64,000 nucleotides of DNA from Niallia taxi (GTDB taxonomy: Bacteria > Bacillota > Bacilli > Bacillales > Cytobacillaceae). The position numbers were made by a program, and so were the translations under genes. The notes below the pieces were generated by a model. The model had not been told where the DNA came from, did not search any database, and worked only from the letters and a program-made list of their open reading frames with translations. The DNA lies in NCBI RefSeq assembly GCF_032818155.1, contig NZ_CP102590.1:248001-312000 (forward strand), given 5' to 3'. Below, in pieces: positions 1 through 8,921 of the stretch (position 1 is the first letter of the stretch; each line of letters opens with the position of its first letter).

Positions 1-1251
1 GACTGGAATATCTTTAAAGGTCTTGCGAAATCATTCACAGAAATGGCCCAAACGCAATTTGACGGACCTGAACTAGATGTTGTGACAGTACCGCTTAATC
101 ATGATGCACCGTCAGAAATAGTTCAGCCGTATGGATTGGTGAAGGATTGGAAAAAAGGCGAAATTGAGGCTGTTCCTGGTAAAACGATGCCTAACTTTGC
201 ACTTGTTGAACGGGATTATCGCCAAATCTATGACAAATTCATCTCATTAGGACCTAAAGCAGGCACGTATCCAACAGGCGCACATGGCGTTAACTACAAA
301 ACGACCGAACAGTATGAGGAATTAAAGCAATCATTAGGCGTATATGACGACGATACCATCAAAAATGGTTTACCGATCATTGCTAATGAAAAAAATGTTG
401 CGAACAGTATTTTAGCTTTATCAAGTGCAACAAACGGAGAGTTAGCGGTAAAAGCTTGGGAAACGATGGAAGAAAAAACAGGCATGCCATTAAAGGACAT
501 TGCTGTAAAGCGTCAAGGTGAAAAAATGACGTTTGAAAGTGTAACAGTGCAGCCGCGGGAAGTCATTCCAACACCAATTTTTACTGGCTCTAATAATGAT
601 GGTAAACGATATTCCCCTTTCACAACAAATATTGAAAGATTAGTACCATTTAGAACGCTGACGGGGCGTCAGCACTTCTATCTCGATCATGAATTGTTCT
701 TTGAGTACGGGGAGAACTTACCAGTTTATAAACCAACATTGCCGCAAATTGTCTTTGATGAAAAGGATAATATGGAGGTTGGTGAGAATAATCTCGTTCT
801 GCGCTTTATGACACCGCATGGTAAATGGAATATTCACAGTATGTATCAGGATAATCAGCATATGCTGACACTGTTCCGCGGTGGGCCAACCGTTTGGATA
901 AGCGATATGGATGCCAAAAATTCTGGTATTAAAGATAATGATTGGCTAGAGGTATTTAATCGAAATGGTGTAACAGTTGCTAGAGCAGTAGTCAGTCATC
1001 GTATGCCGCGGGGCTCCATGTTCATGTATCATGCCCAAGACCGCCATATCAATATGCCTGGCTCCAAACTGACTGGGAATCGTCCAGGAAGTCATAATGG
1101 CCCAACAAGAATACATGTAAAGCCTACGCAGATGGTAGGCGGTTATGCACAGCTAAGCTACGGCTTTAACTATTATGGTCCAATTGGCAATCAACGGGAT
1201 TTATATGTAATTGTCCGTAAGCTTGAGGAGGTTGACTGGCTTGAAGATTAA
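1..1251 (+). CDS. narG: Respiratory nitrate reductase alpha subunit, C-terminal part (5' truncated by window)
   Basis: The catalytic molybdopterin subunit of the membrane-bound NarGHI complex reduces nitrate to nitrite on the cytoplasmic side. Only about 416 C-terminal residues are present, of roughly 1,230 usual for the family. The frame is open from base 1, so the gene starts outside the window. The visible part carries the conserved NarG C-terminal stretch around RTLTGRQHFYLDHELF and the molybdopterin-dinucleotide-binding fold typical of DMSO-reductase family C-termini. Its stop overlaps the narH start by 11 bases, so translation is probably coupled. Identity is secure from sequence and from the following narHJI genes. 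The active-site region cannot be seen. Confidence 0.97.
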   Translation, partial: DWNIFKGLAKSFTEMAQTQFDGPELDVVTVPLNHDAPSEIVQPYGLVKDWKKGEIEAVPGKTMPNFALVERDYRQIYDKFISLGPKAGTYPTGAHGVNYKTTEQYEELKQSLGVYDDDTIKNGLPIIANEKNVANSILALSSATNGELAVKAWETMEEKTGMPLKDIAVKRQGEKMTFESVTVQPREVIPTPIFTGSNNDGKRYSPFTTNIERLVPFRTLTGRQHFYLDHELFFEYGENLPVYKPTLPQIVFDEKDNMEVGENNLVLRFMTPHGKWNIHSMYQDNQHMLTLFRGGPTVWISDMDAKNSGIKDNDWLEVFNRNGVTVARAVVSHRMPRGSMFMYHAQDRHINMPGSKLTGNRPGSHNGPTRIHVKPTQMVGGYAQLSYGFNYYGPIGNQRDLYVIVRKLEEVDWLED

Positions 1252-2803
1252 AGCACAAATCGCAATGGTTTTAAATTTAGATAAATGCATCGGCTGCCAT
1301 ACATGCAGTGTCACATGTAAAAACACATGGACAAATCGGCCTGGTGCTGAATATATGTGGTTCAATAATGTCGAAACAAAACCTGGTATTGGCTACCCAA
1401 AACGCTGGGAGGACCAAGAGTATTATAAGGGCGGCTGGGAATTAACTAAAAAAGGAAAGCTTCAGCTTAAGTCTGGTTCAAAAATAAACAAAATTGCAAC
1501 AGGAAAAATCTTTTACAATCCAGACATGCCTAAACTGGATGACTACTACGAGCCTTGGACCTATTCATACGATAATTTATTTTCACCAAAGGAACGTGCA
1601 CAGCAGCCTGTTGCACGTCCCCAATCCTTAATAAGCGGCAAGGAAATGGAGATTGAGTGGGGACCGAACTGGGAGGATGACTTAGCTGGTGCTCCCGAAA
1701 CAGCACCACTTGATCCAAATATCCAAAAAATCGAAGAAGAAATAAAAATGAATTTTGATACGGCGTTTATGACCTATTTGCCAAGACTTTGTGAGCATTG
1801 CTTAAATCCAGCCTGTGTTGCTTCCTGTCCAAGTGGTGCGATGTATAAACGGGATGAGGACGGCATTGTGCTTGTTAACCAAGAGGCTTGCCGAAGCTGG
1901 CGCTTTTGTATGTCAGGCTGTCCCTATAAAAAAGTATATTTCAACTGGAAAACAAATAAAGCGGAAAAATGCACATTTTGTTTCCCAAGAATTGAAAACG
2001 GCTTGCCGACAGTATGCTCTGAGACGTGTACAGGACGGATTCGCTATTTAGGTGTTTTGTTATATGATGCAGATCGTGTAGAAGCAGCAGCTTCAACGGA
2101 AAACGAACAAGATCTGTATAAAGCACAGCTTGATTTATTCCTTGATCCAAATGATCCGGAGATAATTAAGCAGGCAAAAAAAGACGGTGTGCCAGAATCA
2201 TTTATAGAAGCAGCACAAAATTCGCCAATCTATAAAATGGCGATTGAATATAAAATAGCGTTCCCGCTGCATCCAGAATATCGAACATTGCCAATGGTTT
2301 GGTATGTGCCGCCGCTTTCCCCAATTATGAGCTATTTTGAAGGCAGGGATTCTATTAAAAATCCAGATATGATTTTTCCGGCCATTGAAGAGATGCGAAT
2401 TCCTGTAAGCTATATCGCAAGTATGCTTACTGCAGGTGATACGGATGTGGTTATCCTTGCCTTACAGCGCATGGCAATGATGCGGCAATATATGCGTGCA
2501 GCATCCTCCAATAAAGAATTTGATCTAACTCGCTTAGAGCGTGTTGGTTTAACGGAAAAGACAACAAAGGAAATGTATCGTTTGCTTGCTATAGCGAAAT
2601 ACGAGGATCGATTTGTTATCCCTACCTCTCATAAAGAAGCCTATATGGATGCCTATAATGAACAGGGAACGTCTGGTTTTGACGCATGCAATGGCTGCTC
2701 TCTTGCTGGAAATGGAGTAGGCGCAAATAATAGTCCCGCAGTGAACACGGCAAACCAAAGCTCATATGAGAAGAATTTTTATGGAGGGATATGGCGTGAT
2801 TAA
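1241..2803 (+). CDS. narH: Respiratory nitrate reductase beta subunit (iron-sulfur)
   Basis: This electron-transfer subunit, about 520 aa, links the NarI haems to NarG. The N-terminus has Cys16, Cys19, Cys22 and Cys26 (KCIGCHTCSVTC). Further cysteine groups are CEHCLNPACVASC, a CRSWRFC..GC group with Trp at the position that marks the 3Fe-4S cluster in NarH proteins, and CTFC..VCSETC. The conserved HPEYRTLPMVWYVPP segment follows. I chose the TTG at 1241 because a GAGGAGGT ribosome binding site ends 8 bases upstream and the product then begins MKIKAQIAMV like other NarH proteins. A longer in-frame TTG start at 1211 lacks this. It overlaps narG and is followed by narJ with an 8-base overlap. 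Confidence 0.97.
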   Translation: MKIKAQIAMVLNLDKCIGCHTCSVTCKNTWTNRPGAEYMWFNNVETKPGIGYPKRWEDQEYYKGGWELTKKGKLQLKSGSKINKIATGKIFYNPDMPKLDDYYEPWTYSYDNLFSPKERAQQPVARPQSLISGKEMEIEWGPNWEDDLAGAPETAPLDPNIQKIEEEIKMNFDTAFMTYLPRLCEHCLNPACVASCPSGAMYKRDEDGIVLVNQEACRSWRFCMSGCPYKKVYFNWKTNKAEKCTFCFPRIENGLPTVCSETCTGRIRYLGVLLYDADRVEAAASTENEQDLYKAQLDLFLDPNDPEIIKQAKKDGVPESFIEAAQNSPIYKMAIEYKIAFPLHPEYRTLPMVWYVPPLSPIMSYFEGRDSIKNPDMIFPAIEEMRIPVSYIASMLTAGDTDVVILALQRMAMMRQYMRAASSNKEFDLTRLERVGLTEKTTKEMYRLLAIAKYEDRFVIPTSHKEAYMDAYNEQGTSGFDACNGCSLAGNGVGANNSPAVNTANQSSYEKNFYGGIWRD

Positions 2804-3377
2804 TCAGCACGAATTCGAACAAAAAAGACCAATAATGCAGGAACTAAGTGCTATGCTGCTTTATCCGCAAGGAAGTCCTATAAAGCAGCAGGACTTCCCA
2901 ATCCTTGAGTCATATGGTGACAGCAATAAAGAAGTGGCAGCAAATATCAATCGGTTTTTTGACTATTTTAGTGAATTAACCTTATTGCAGCAACAGGAGT
3001 ATTATGTTCAAACATTTGACTTTAATAAAAAAACACCGCTGCATATGACATTTGCAAAATATGAAGATGCAAAAGAAAGAGGCCAAATACTAGTTCAATT
3101 GAAAATGATGTATGCGATGAGTGGTCTGGAATTGAACTCGAAGGAGCTATCAGATCACTTGCCATTAATGCTCGAGTTTTTGGCAAATGGAGAGTGGATA
3201 CATGCTAATCGTCTTCAAAAATGGCAGCTGCTATTTGCGATAATGGAAGATGGAACCTATTTTCTTTATCAGGAATTAAAGAAACAAGAAAACCCATATC
3301 AGTATGTCATCCAAACTGTGCGAATTCTATTAAAATCATGTATGGAATTAGAGATGGAGGCGGAAAAAGTTGAATAG
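2796..3377 (+). CDS. narJ: Nitrate reductase assembly chaperone (delta subunit)
   Basis: NarJ is a cytoplasmic TorD-family chaperone that guides cofactor insertion into NarG and is not part of the final enzyme. The protein is about 193 aa, close to the usual 180-200, all helical and without membrane segments. The GTG at 2796 is favoured because GGAGGG lies 7 bases upstream. An ATG-initiated longer form at 2766 would run back into narH. It overlaps narH (stop at 2803) and narI (start 3370), as expected for a coupled narGHJI operon. Sequence conservation in NarJ is low, so the call rests partly on position. Confidence 0.93.
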   Translation: MINQHEFEQKRPIMQELSAMLLYPQGSPIKQQDFPILESYGDSNKEVAANINRFFDYFSELTLLQQQEYYVQTFDFNKKTPLHMTFAKYEDAKERGQILVQLKMMYAMSGLELNSKELSDHLPLMLEFLANGEWIHANRLQKWQLLFAIMEDGTYFLYQELKKQENPYQYVIQTVRILLKSCMELEMEAEKVE

Positions 3378-4059
3378 TGTTACACAGCTTTTTTGGACAA
3401 TTATTCCCTATATATTTATCATGATTTTTATTTTAGGTATGATTTTTCGCTATCGATATGATCAATTTTCGTGGACAGCTAAGTCAAGTGAATTACTAGA
3501 AAAGAAGAAATTAATGATTGGCAGCAGTTTATTTCATATCGGGATTATTTTCGTGTTTTTCGGTCATGTCGGTGGACTGCTTGTGCCAATCGAAATAACA
3601 GAAGCATTTGGTGTTAGCGATCATCTGTATCATACAATCGCAGTTTGGAGCGGTGGATTTTTCGGGTTCATAGCATATGTCGGAATCATCCTGTTAACAT
3701 GGAGAAGACTTTCAGATGTTCGGGTGCGATCCATTAGCACCTTTTCCGATATAGCTATTAATATAATTTTAATTATTGTCATGTCTCTTGGTATTTTCAG
3801 TACCTTTTTCGGCACAAGCAATCAACCGGATTTTAACTATCGTGAAACAGTATCCGTTTGGTTTCGTCAGTTATTTATTCTACAGCCAGACGGCAACCTG
3901 ATGAGTGGGGTTCCGCTGTTGTTTAAATTACATATCCTTTCAGCCTTTGCCTTGTTTGCTTTATTTCCCTTCAGCAGATTAGTACATGCATTTAGCCTGC
4001 CAATAGGATATATTAAAAGACGATATATAATTTACCAAAAAAATGTAGTGCGCAAGTAA
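3370..4059 (+). CDS. narI: Respiratory nitrate reductase gamma subunit (cytochrome b)
   Basis: This membrane anchor of about 229 aa oxidises menaquinol and passes electrons through two b haems to NarH. Five hydrophobic segments are visible. Histidines suited to haem ligation occur in FHIGIIFVFFGHVGG and in the last helix pair (KLHILSAF and SRLVHAFS). The start is TTG at 3370 with GGAGG 9 bases upstream, overlapping the narJ stop by 8 bases. It is the last structural gene of the nar set. A 34-base gap separates it from the nreA sensor gene, which suggests co-transcription. Confidence 0.96.
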   Translation: MNSVTQLFWTIIPYIFIMIFILGMIFRYRYDQFSWTAKSSELLEKKKLMIGSSLFHIGIIFVFFGHVGGLLVPIEITEAFGVSDHLYHTIAVWSGGFFGFIAYVGIILLTWRRLSDVRVRSISTFSDIAINIILIIVMSLGIFSTFFGTSNQPDFNYRETVSVWFRQLFILQPDGNLMSGVPLLFKLHILSAFALFALFPFSRLVHAFSLPIGYIKRRYIIYQKNVVRK

Positions 4060-4093
4060 ATCAAGAAGATGCCAGAAAAGGGAATGAGGACAA

Positions 4094-4546
4094 GTGACTC
4101 TTAGTTTAGAACAAAAAATCACAGATATACTAATTGAAATACGACTACAGCTTGAAGTAGATTTTGTTGGGTTAGCGATGGCAGCGGAAAACGCAGACGG
4201 AGAAATAGTTATTAAGTGGAAATACGTTTCTAATAATCGCAATAATCGCTATCAAAAAATTGTTCTGCAAGTAGGAAAAGGAATAGCCGGCATTGTATGG
4301 AAAACAGCTCGACCATATGTAGTGGAAGACGCAAAAAAAGATATCCAGGAAACGAAGGATTTTCCGTTAACCATAACAGAGCAATTGGTCAGTATGGCAG
4401 CTATTCCTCTTTTAAACGGGAATGAGGTTCAAGCTGTTTTATTAGGTGGATTTAGAAAAAAGAAAAAACTGAATCAAGAATTTATAGATCAATTGATTTC
4501 TCTTTGTACAGAAATAAACCCATTATTACTTGAAGTAAGGGGATGA
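4094..4546 (+). CDS. nreA: NreA-like GAF-domain nitrate sensor
   Basis: The protein is about 150 aa and made of one GAF domain. In Staphylococcus carnosus NreA binds nitrate and restrains the NreB kinase until nitrate is present. The GAF signature GKGIAGIVWKTARPYVVEDAKKD sits in the middle (described here as positions about 60-83) and AAIPLL near residue 100. It starts at GTG 4094 behind GGAATGAGGA. It is followed after 4 bases by nreB and sits directly behind narI, the arrangement expected for a nitrate-responsive input. Family assignment is from fold features and synteny. Nitrate binding is inferred. Confidence 0.85.
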   Translation: MTLSLEQKITDILIEIRLQLEVDFVGLAMAAENADGEIVIKWKYVSNNRNNRYQKIVLQVGKGIAGIVWKTARPYVVEDAKKDIQETKDFPLTITEQLVSMAAIPLLNGNEVQAVLLGGFRKKKKLNQEFIDQLISLCTEINPLLLEVRG

Positions 4547-4550
4547 AAAA

Positions 4551-5606
4551 ATGGGAGTTGCCATGTCTAAACAGAAATTAATCGAAGCTATGTTTCAAAA
4601 AATGAATGATGCGGTATTTTTTCTGAAGCGAAATGAAGTACTTTATATGAATCCAAAAGCAATGGAGCTTATCAGTAAATTCGAAGTGGATTTATTTAAT
4701 ATGCCGTCAATATGCCATGTTTGTAATGGGATGACGAATGAAAAAGGCTATCAAACCTGCTCAAGCTGCTTTATAGAAGGCGACAAGAATCTAGAATCCT
4801 TTCAATTATTTTTAGCGAAAAAAAACGATACAAATTCAGGTGATATTCCATTTAGCGGCAGCTACTTTCTATTGGATGAGCTTGAGGAAGTTAATGTGTT
4901 AGTATTAAGAAATTTAACGAATCAACAAGAAACAGAAAAGCTTCAGTATCAGAAGTCATTAACAGAATATGTGATTCATGCGTCAGAGGAAGAGCGAAAA
5001 CGACTTTCAAGAGAACTGCATGATGGTTTAGCACAAGAAATATACAGTGCGCTCATTCAATTACAGTCAATGCGTTATACACCAGATTTCGATAAAGTAA
5101 AGGAAACAGCAAGTAAAGTGGAAACCATTATTGTTAAATCCCTTAACTCCATCAAATCAATGGCAATAGACTTACGTCCAGCCGCATTAGATGATATGGG
5201 ACTTTATGCTGCACTTAAATCTTATTGTAAAAGATATGAAGAAACATTCGGGATGGAGGTAGAGTTATATAGTAATATTCAATCCGAACGTTTTGATGGC
5301 AATATCGAAACAATGGTCTACCGAGTATGCACAGAAGCACTTATAAATGCAGCGAAATATGCCGATGTTGAGCAGGTTGTTGTGTACCTATTGGCTGGTA
5401 AAAAGCAGCTTCGTGTAGAAGTTATGGACGAAGGGGTAGGCTTTGATTTGCATAATATCCATGTTAAGGGCTCAGGCCTTGGCCTTCGTAATATGGAGGA
5501 GAGAATTTCTCTACTTGGGGGAAAGGTTTCTATCGAGACATCCATTGGCATCGGAACAAAGGTTTTAGCTGTTATTCCATTAGAACAGGAGGATAACAAT
5601 GATTAA
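4551..5606 (+). CDS. nreB: Oxygen-sensing histidine kinase NreB
   Basis: This is a soluble sensor kinase of about 351 aa. The N-terminal PAS-like part carries four cysteines in a CxxC-x11-CxxC pattern (Cys55, Cys58, Cys70, Cys73). This is the set that holds the oxygen-labile 4Fe-4S cluster in staphylococcal NreB. A HisKA_3 dimerisation domain follows with EERKRLSRELHDG and phospho-acceptor His157. The C-terminal HATPase has the G boxes DEGVGFD and GSGLGLRNM. The ATG at 4551 has AAGGGGA 7 bases upstream. A second ATG at 4563 is possible. It overlaps nreC by 8 bases. No transmembrane segment is present, as in NreB. Confidence 0.93.
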   Translation: MGVAMSKQKLIEAMFQKMNDAVFFLKRNEVLYMNPKAMELISKFEVDLFNMPSICHVCNGMTNEKGYQTCSSCFIEGDKNLESFQLFLAKKNDTNSGDIPFSGSYFLLDELEEVNVLVLRNLTNQQETEKLQYQKSLTEYVIHASEEERKRLSRELHDGLAQEIYSALIQLQSMRYTPDFDKVKETASKVETIIVKSLNSIKSMAIDLRPAALDDMGLYAALKSYCKRYEETFGMEVELYSNIQSERFDGNIETMVYRVCTEALINAAKYADVEQVVVYLLAGKKQLRVEVMDEGVGFDLHNIHVKGSGLGLRNMEERISLLGGKVSIETSIGIGTKVLAVIPLEQEDNND

Positions 5607-6252
5607 TGTGTTGATTGCAGATGATCATGCCATTGTAAGAAGCGGTCTGTCATTTTTAATTGAGGCACAAGAGGATATGCAAGTGGTAGGGACTGCTGCT
5701 GATGGTCTTGAAGCTTCTTATTTAGTAGAAAGACTGCAGCCAAATGTAGTTTTAATGGATTTAAGCATGCCTCCTGGAGAGAATGGCCTTTCGGCAACTA
5801 AAAAAATTAAAAAAGCTTTTCCACATATTAATATATTAATACTAACGATGCATGATGATGAGGAGTATCTGTATCATGCATTTAAATCAGGCGCAACAGG
5901 CTATATTTTAAAGAATGCCAAGGATGATGAGCTGCTGAATGCGATTCGCTCTGTCAAAAATGGAGGGAGATATATTCATTCAAAGGTATCAACAAAAATG
6001 GTGCGTGAGCATATTGAGAGTCCTTTGCAAGAGCCTGAATTCGTGGATTCTTATTTTTTATTATCCAATCGTGAGCAGGAGGTCCTTCCATTAGTTGCAC
6101 TGGGATATGGCAATAAAGAAATTGCTGACAAATTATTCATTTCTGTTAAAACAGTGGAAGCACATAAAGCAAATATGATGAGTAAATTAGGGTTAACAAC
6201 AAGACCGGAGCTTGTTCAATATGCCATTAAGAAAAATTTAATAGATTTATAA
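5599..6252 (+). CDS. nreC: NarL/LuxR-type response regulator NreC
   Basis: The protein is about 217 aa. The N-terminal receiver domain has acidic pair Asp8-Asp9, phospho-acceptor Asp54 (VVLMDLSMP) and a conserved Lys in ILKNAKDDE. The C-terminal LuxR helix-turn-helix runs from SNREQEVLPLVALG to VEAHKANMMSKLG. It overlaps the 3' end of nreB, so the two are a translationally coupled sensor-regulator pair. In staphylococci NreC-phosphate activates narG, nir and narT promoters under anoxia. The same role is inferred here, where narGHJI lies immediately upstream. Confidence 0.94.
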   Translation: MINVLIADDHAIVRSGLSFLIEAQEDMQVVGTAADGLEASYLVERLQPNVVLMDLSMPPGENGLSATKKIKKAFPHINILILTMHDDEEYLYHAFKSGATGYILKNAKDDELLNAIRSVKNGGRYIHSKVSTKMVREHIESPLQEPEFVDSYFLLSNREQEVLPLVALGYGNKEIADKLFISVKTVEAHKANMMSKLGLTTRPELVQYAIKKNLIDL

Positions 6253-6296
6253 GGTAAGCCCAGTATATATCTTTGTATATGATTGGATGATGTTAA

Positions 6297-7559
6297 ATGA
6301 AGCTAACTCGAAAACCGCTACAAGTTAACAGCGTAATAGAGAAATTATGGGAATACCGCCAACCTGGTAAAACAGAGCTTGTGTCCATTGAAAATACTAC
6401 AGGACGCTTCCTTGGTGAAGCTATCATCGCAAAATCGGATGTACCAGCATTCGATAAATCACCGTATGATGGCTTTGCCATACGAGCCGAAGATACGATT
6501 CAAGCATCACAAGAGCATAGCATCGAGTTGGAAGTTATTGATCAAATAGGTGCAGGTACAATAACACAAAAAAAGGTTCAGCAATTTCAAGCGATACGTA
6601 TCATGACAGGTACGCAAATTCCGTTTGGCTGTGATGCAGTGATTATGATAGAGCTAGTTAAAGAGATAAGCAGAGACGGAAAGAGCTTTATACAGATTAA
6701 AAGAAGCATGAAAACAGGAGAAAATATTTCTTTTCAAGGTGAGGATATAAAGGCTGAAACTTTGTTAGTTAAAAAAGGAACAAAGATGAATCCTGGTATC
6801 CAATCATTGTTAGCCACATTTGGATACCACCAGGTGGCAGTCATGCAAAAACCCAAAATCGGTGTACTTGCTACAGGTGACGAGCTATTGGATGTAAATG
6901 AACCACTAGCTCCAGGTAGGATTCGCGATAGTAATAGCTATATGGTAATGGAACAAATCAAACGAAGCGGCGCTGAAGCCATCTACTATGGCAGGATTGC
7001 TGACAGCTTTGCAGCTACATATGCTGCCATAAACAAAGCAATAAGTGAAGTGGATATGCTCATAACAATCGGTGGAGTTTCGGTTGGTGACTTTGATTAT
7101 ATGCCAGAGGTCTACGAAGCACTTGGAGCAGAAATTCTTTGCAATAAAATGGCGATGCGGCCAGGAAGTGTCACAACAATAGCAAATTATGCGGGCAAAC
7201 TATTATATGGATTGTCTGGTAATCCATCCGCTTGTTATGTTGGCTTTGAGCTTTATACTCGGCCAATGATTCGTCATTTATTAGGAAGTGACAAACCATT
7301 TGCCAAAAAAGTAAAAGCCATTTTAGACACTGATTTTCCGAAAGTAAATCCTTTTACACGCTTTGTACGCAGCAAGCTTTATGCACACGAAACAAAAATT
7401 TATGTCTCACCAATTGGAATGGATAAGTCGAATATCATTTATTCATTAGCATTTGCCAACAGCTTACTGATCCTTCCAGGTGGTACAAGAGGCTATACAA
7501 AAGGGATGGAAGTGGAAGTTCTATTACTAGAGGATCAAGAAGGAAGTGAAGCATATTGA
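6297..7559 (+). CDS. moeA: Molybdopterin molybdenumtransferase
   Basis: MoeA inserts molybdate into adenylated molybdopterin, the last step of molybdenum cofactor synthesis needed by NarG. The protein is about 420 aa, usual length. Motifs include SDVPAFDKSPYDGFAIR near the N-terminus, TGTQIPFGCDAVI, TGDELL in the MoCF domain, GGVSVGDFD and GLSGNPSACYVGF. It starts at ATG 6297 with GGATGA 6 bases upstream. Its stop overlaps the mobB start, so the pair is coupled. It lies 44 bases after nreC, which puts cofactor synthesis next to the enzyme that uses it. Confidence 0.96.
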   Translation: MKLTRKPLQVNSVIEKLWEYRQPGKTELVSIENTTGRFLGEAIIAKSDVPAFDKSPYDGFAIRAEDTIQASQEHSIELEVIDQIGAGTITQKKVQQFQAIRIMTGTQIPFGCDAVIMIELVKEISRDGKSFIQIKRSMKTGENISFQGEDIKAETLLVKKGTKMNPGIQSLLATFGYHQVAVMQKPKIGVLATGDELLDVNEPLAPGRIRDSNSYMVMEQIKRSGAEAIYYGRIADSFAATYAAINKAISEVDMLITIGGVSVGDFDYMPEVYEALGAEILCNKMAMRPGSVTTIANYAGKLLYGLSGNPSACYVGFELYTRPMIRHLLGSDKPFAKKVKAILDTDFPKVNPFTRFVRSKLYAHETKIYVSPIGMDKSNIIYSLAFANSLLILPGGTRGYTKGMEVEVLLLEDQEGSEAY

Positions 7560-8035
7560 TTCTTCAATTTGTCGGCTTTCAAAACAGTGGTAAAACAACA
7601 GCGATGGAGTGGACTATTAAAACTTTAAGTGAAAAAGGATTTAAAGTCATTGCGATCAAGCATCATGGTCATGGTGGTCCTCCAAATTCACTTGTGAAAG
7701 ATTCCACAAAGTATCATGATGCAGGTGCGATTGCCAGTATAGTCGAAGGGGACGGTGTCCTTCATCTAGAGATGACACAACAACACTGGAATATAGAAAA
7801 GATGCAGTCACTGCTAGCCTTTTTGGATTATGATTTATTATTAATTGAAGGATATAAGCAGGAAGATTACCAAAAGGTTGTGTTTTCTTCATTAGGTGAA
7901 GACCGTGAGAAATGGAGATCTCTTGTCAATATTCAATTCACTATCCCATATTGTAAGAATCTAGAGGATAAACGGAAGCATGTGTGTAAGGTCATTGAAT
8001 GGTTAGAAGGGGAATTGGTTAACAAGGAAAAATAA
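7556..8035 (+). CDS. mobB: Molybdopterin-guanine dinucleotide biosynthesis adapter MobB
   Basis: MobB is a small P-loop GTPase-like protein, here about 159 aa, that assists MobA in forming the dinucleotide cofactor. A Walker A motif (GFQNSGKTT) lies at the very N-terminus, followed by the MobB segment VIAIKHHGHGG and by LLIEGYK. The start is TTG at 7556, overlapping the moeA stop by four bases, with AAGGAAG shortly upstream. It is probably transcribed with moeA. Confidence 0.93.
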   Translation: MILQFVGFQNSGKTTAMEWTIKTLSEKGFKVIAIKHHGHGGPPNSLVKDSTKYHDAGAIASIVEGDGVLHLEMTQQHWNIEKMQSLLAFLDYDLLLIEGYKQEDYQKVVFSSLGEDREKWRSLVNIQFTIPYCKNLEDKRKHVCKVIEWLEGELVNKEK

Positions 8036-8062
8036 CTTATCTTTTGGAGAGGAGGCTTTCGC

Positions 8063-8779
8063 ATGGTTTTGCCAAGAGAGCATGGGACGTGGATGATGTT
8101 TTTTCTTCCCTATCTGTTGGGAATGGTTTTATCTGGAGCAAATTGGCTGCATCTCTTCTTTATGATAGGCTGGTTTTTCGTTTTTCTAACCTCCACACCA
8201 TTATTAACGATTATTCGGAAACCACGCCATAAAAGGGAGATGCTGCCATGGGTATATAAGTATAGCGTTATCGCTATTATTTTTTTATTACCAATTCTAT
8301 GGCTGAAGCCTATTCTCCTATGGGGCGGAGCAGTATTATCATTATTGCTTGTTGTTTCTATTTATTTTATAAAAAAAAGGCAAGAGCGAAGCTTATGGAA
8401 TAATTTGAGCGGGATTCTTATCTTTTCATTTGGAGGAACTGCCGCCTATATAATTGGGCAAGGGTCACTAACGAAAGATGCCATTATGTTATTAATTATA
8501 ACCACGCTATATTTTATGAGCAGTGCCTTTTACGTAAAATCATTAATCAGAGAGCGGAAAAACACAGCCTTTAAAAGAAAATCTCATATTTTTCATGGCC
8601 TATTATTACTTATGCCTTTTTTAATAAGCGTGCCATTGTTAGTGATAACATATGTACCGAGTGTGTGCAAAGACTTTTTAACTCCTCGAAAAAAAGCTAT
8701 AAAGCCTATCATTATTGGAATTATTGAAATTATTAATGGGGTTGTATTTTTTATCATATGTTTATATGTACTAAAATAG
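8063..8779 (+). CDS. YwiC-like integral membrane protein
   Basis: The protein is about 238 aa with roughly seven hydrophobic segments. The N-terminal sequence VLPREHGTWMMFFLPYLLG is the signature of the YwiC-like family. In B. subtilis ywiC also sits beside the nar and molybdenum-cofactor genes. Function is not known. The start at 8063 has a strong GGAGAGGAGG site 7 bases upstream. It is the last gene of the + strand block and is followed at once by a terminator. The location suggests a link to anaerobic nitrate metabolism, but the protein shows no catalytic motif I can name. Confidence 0.82.
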   Translation: MVLPREHGTWMMFFLPYLLGMVLSGANWLHLFFMIGWFFVFLTSTPLLTIIRKPRHKREMLPWVYKYSVIAIIFLLPILWLKPILLWGGAVLSLLLVVSIYFIKKRQERSLWNNLSGILIFSFGGTAAYIIGQGSLTKDAIMLLIITTLYFMSSAFYVKSLIRERKNTAFKRKSHIFHGLLLLMPFLISVPLLVITYVPSVCKDFLTPRKKAIKPIIIGIIEIINGVVFFIICLYVLK

Positions 8780-8781
8780 GA

Positions 8782-8807
8782 AGAGAATCAGAAATGATTC
8801 TCTTTTT
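8782..8807 (+). terminator. Rho-independent terminator ending the nar-nre-moe block
   Basis: A perfect 9-bp stem, AGAGAATCA / TGATTCTCT, with a GAAA loop is followed by a short T run. It begins 2 bases after the stop of the YwiC-like gene. Confidence 0.9.
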
Positions 8808-8921
8808 AGTTTGTAGACATACTTTTTGGAAATGCTTTTTTGATCACCTCGATAGGGTACTAAGAAGCCGTGAGAATCCTAAACGCAGCTATATGATTTT
8901 TTCTAAGAGAGACTTTTATGA

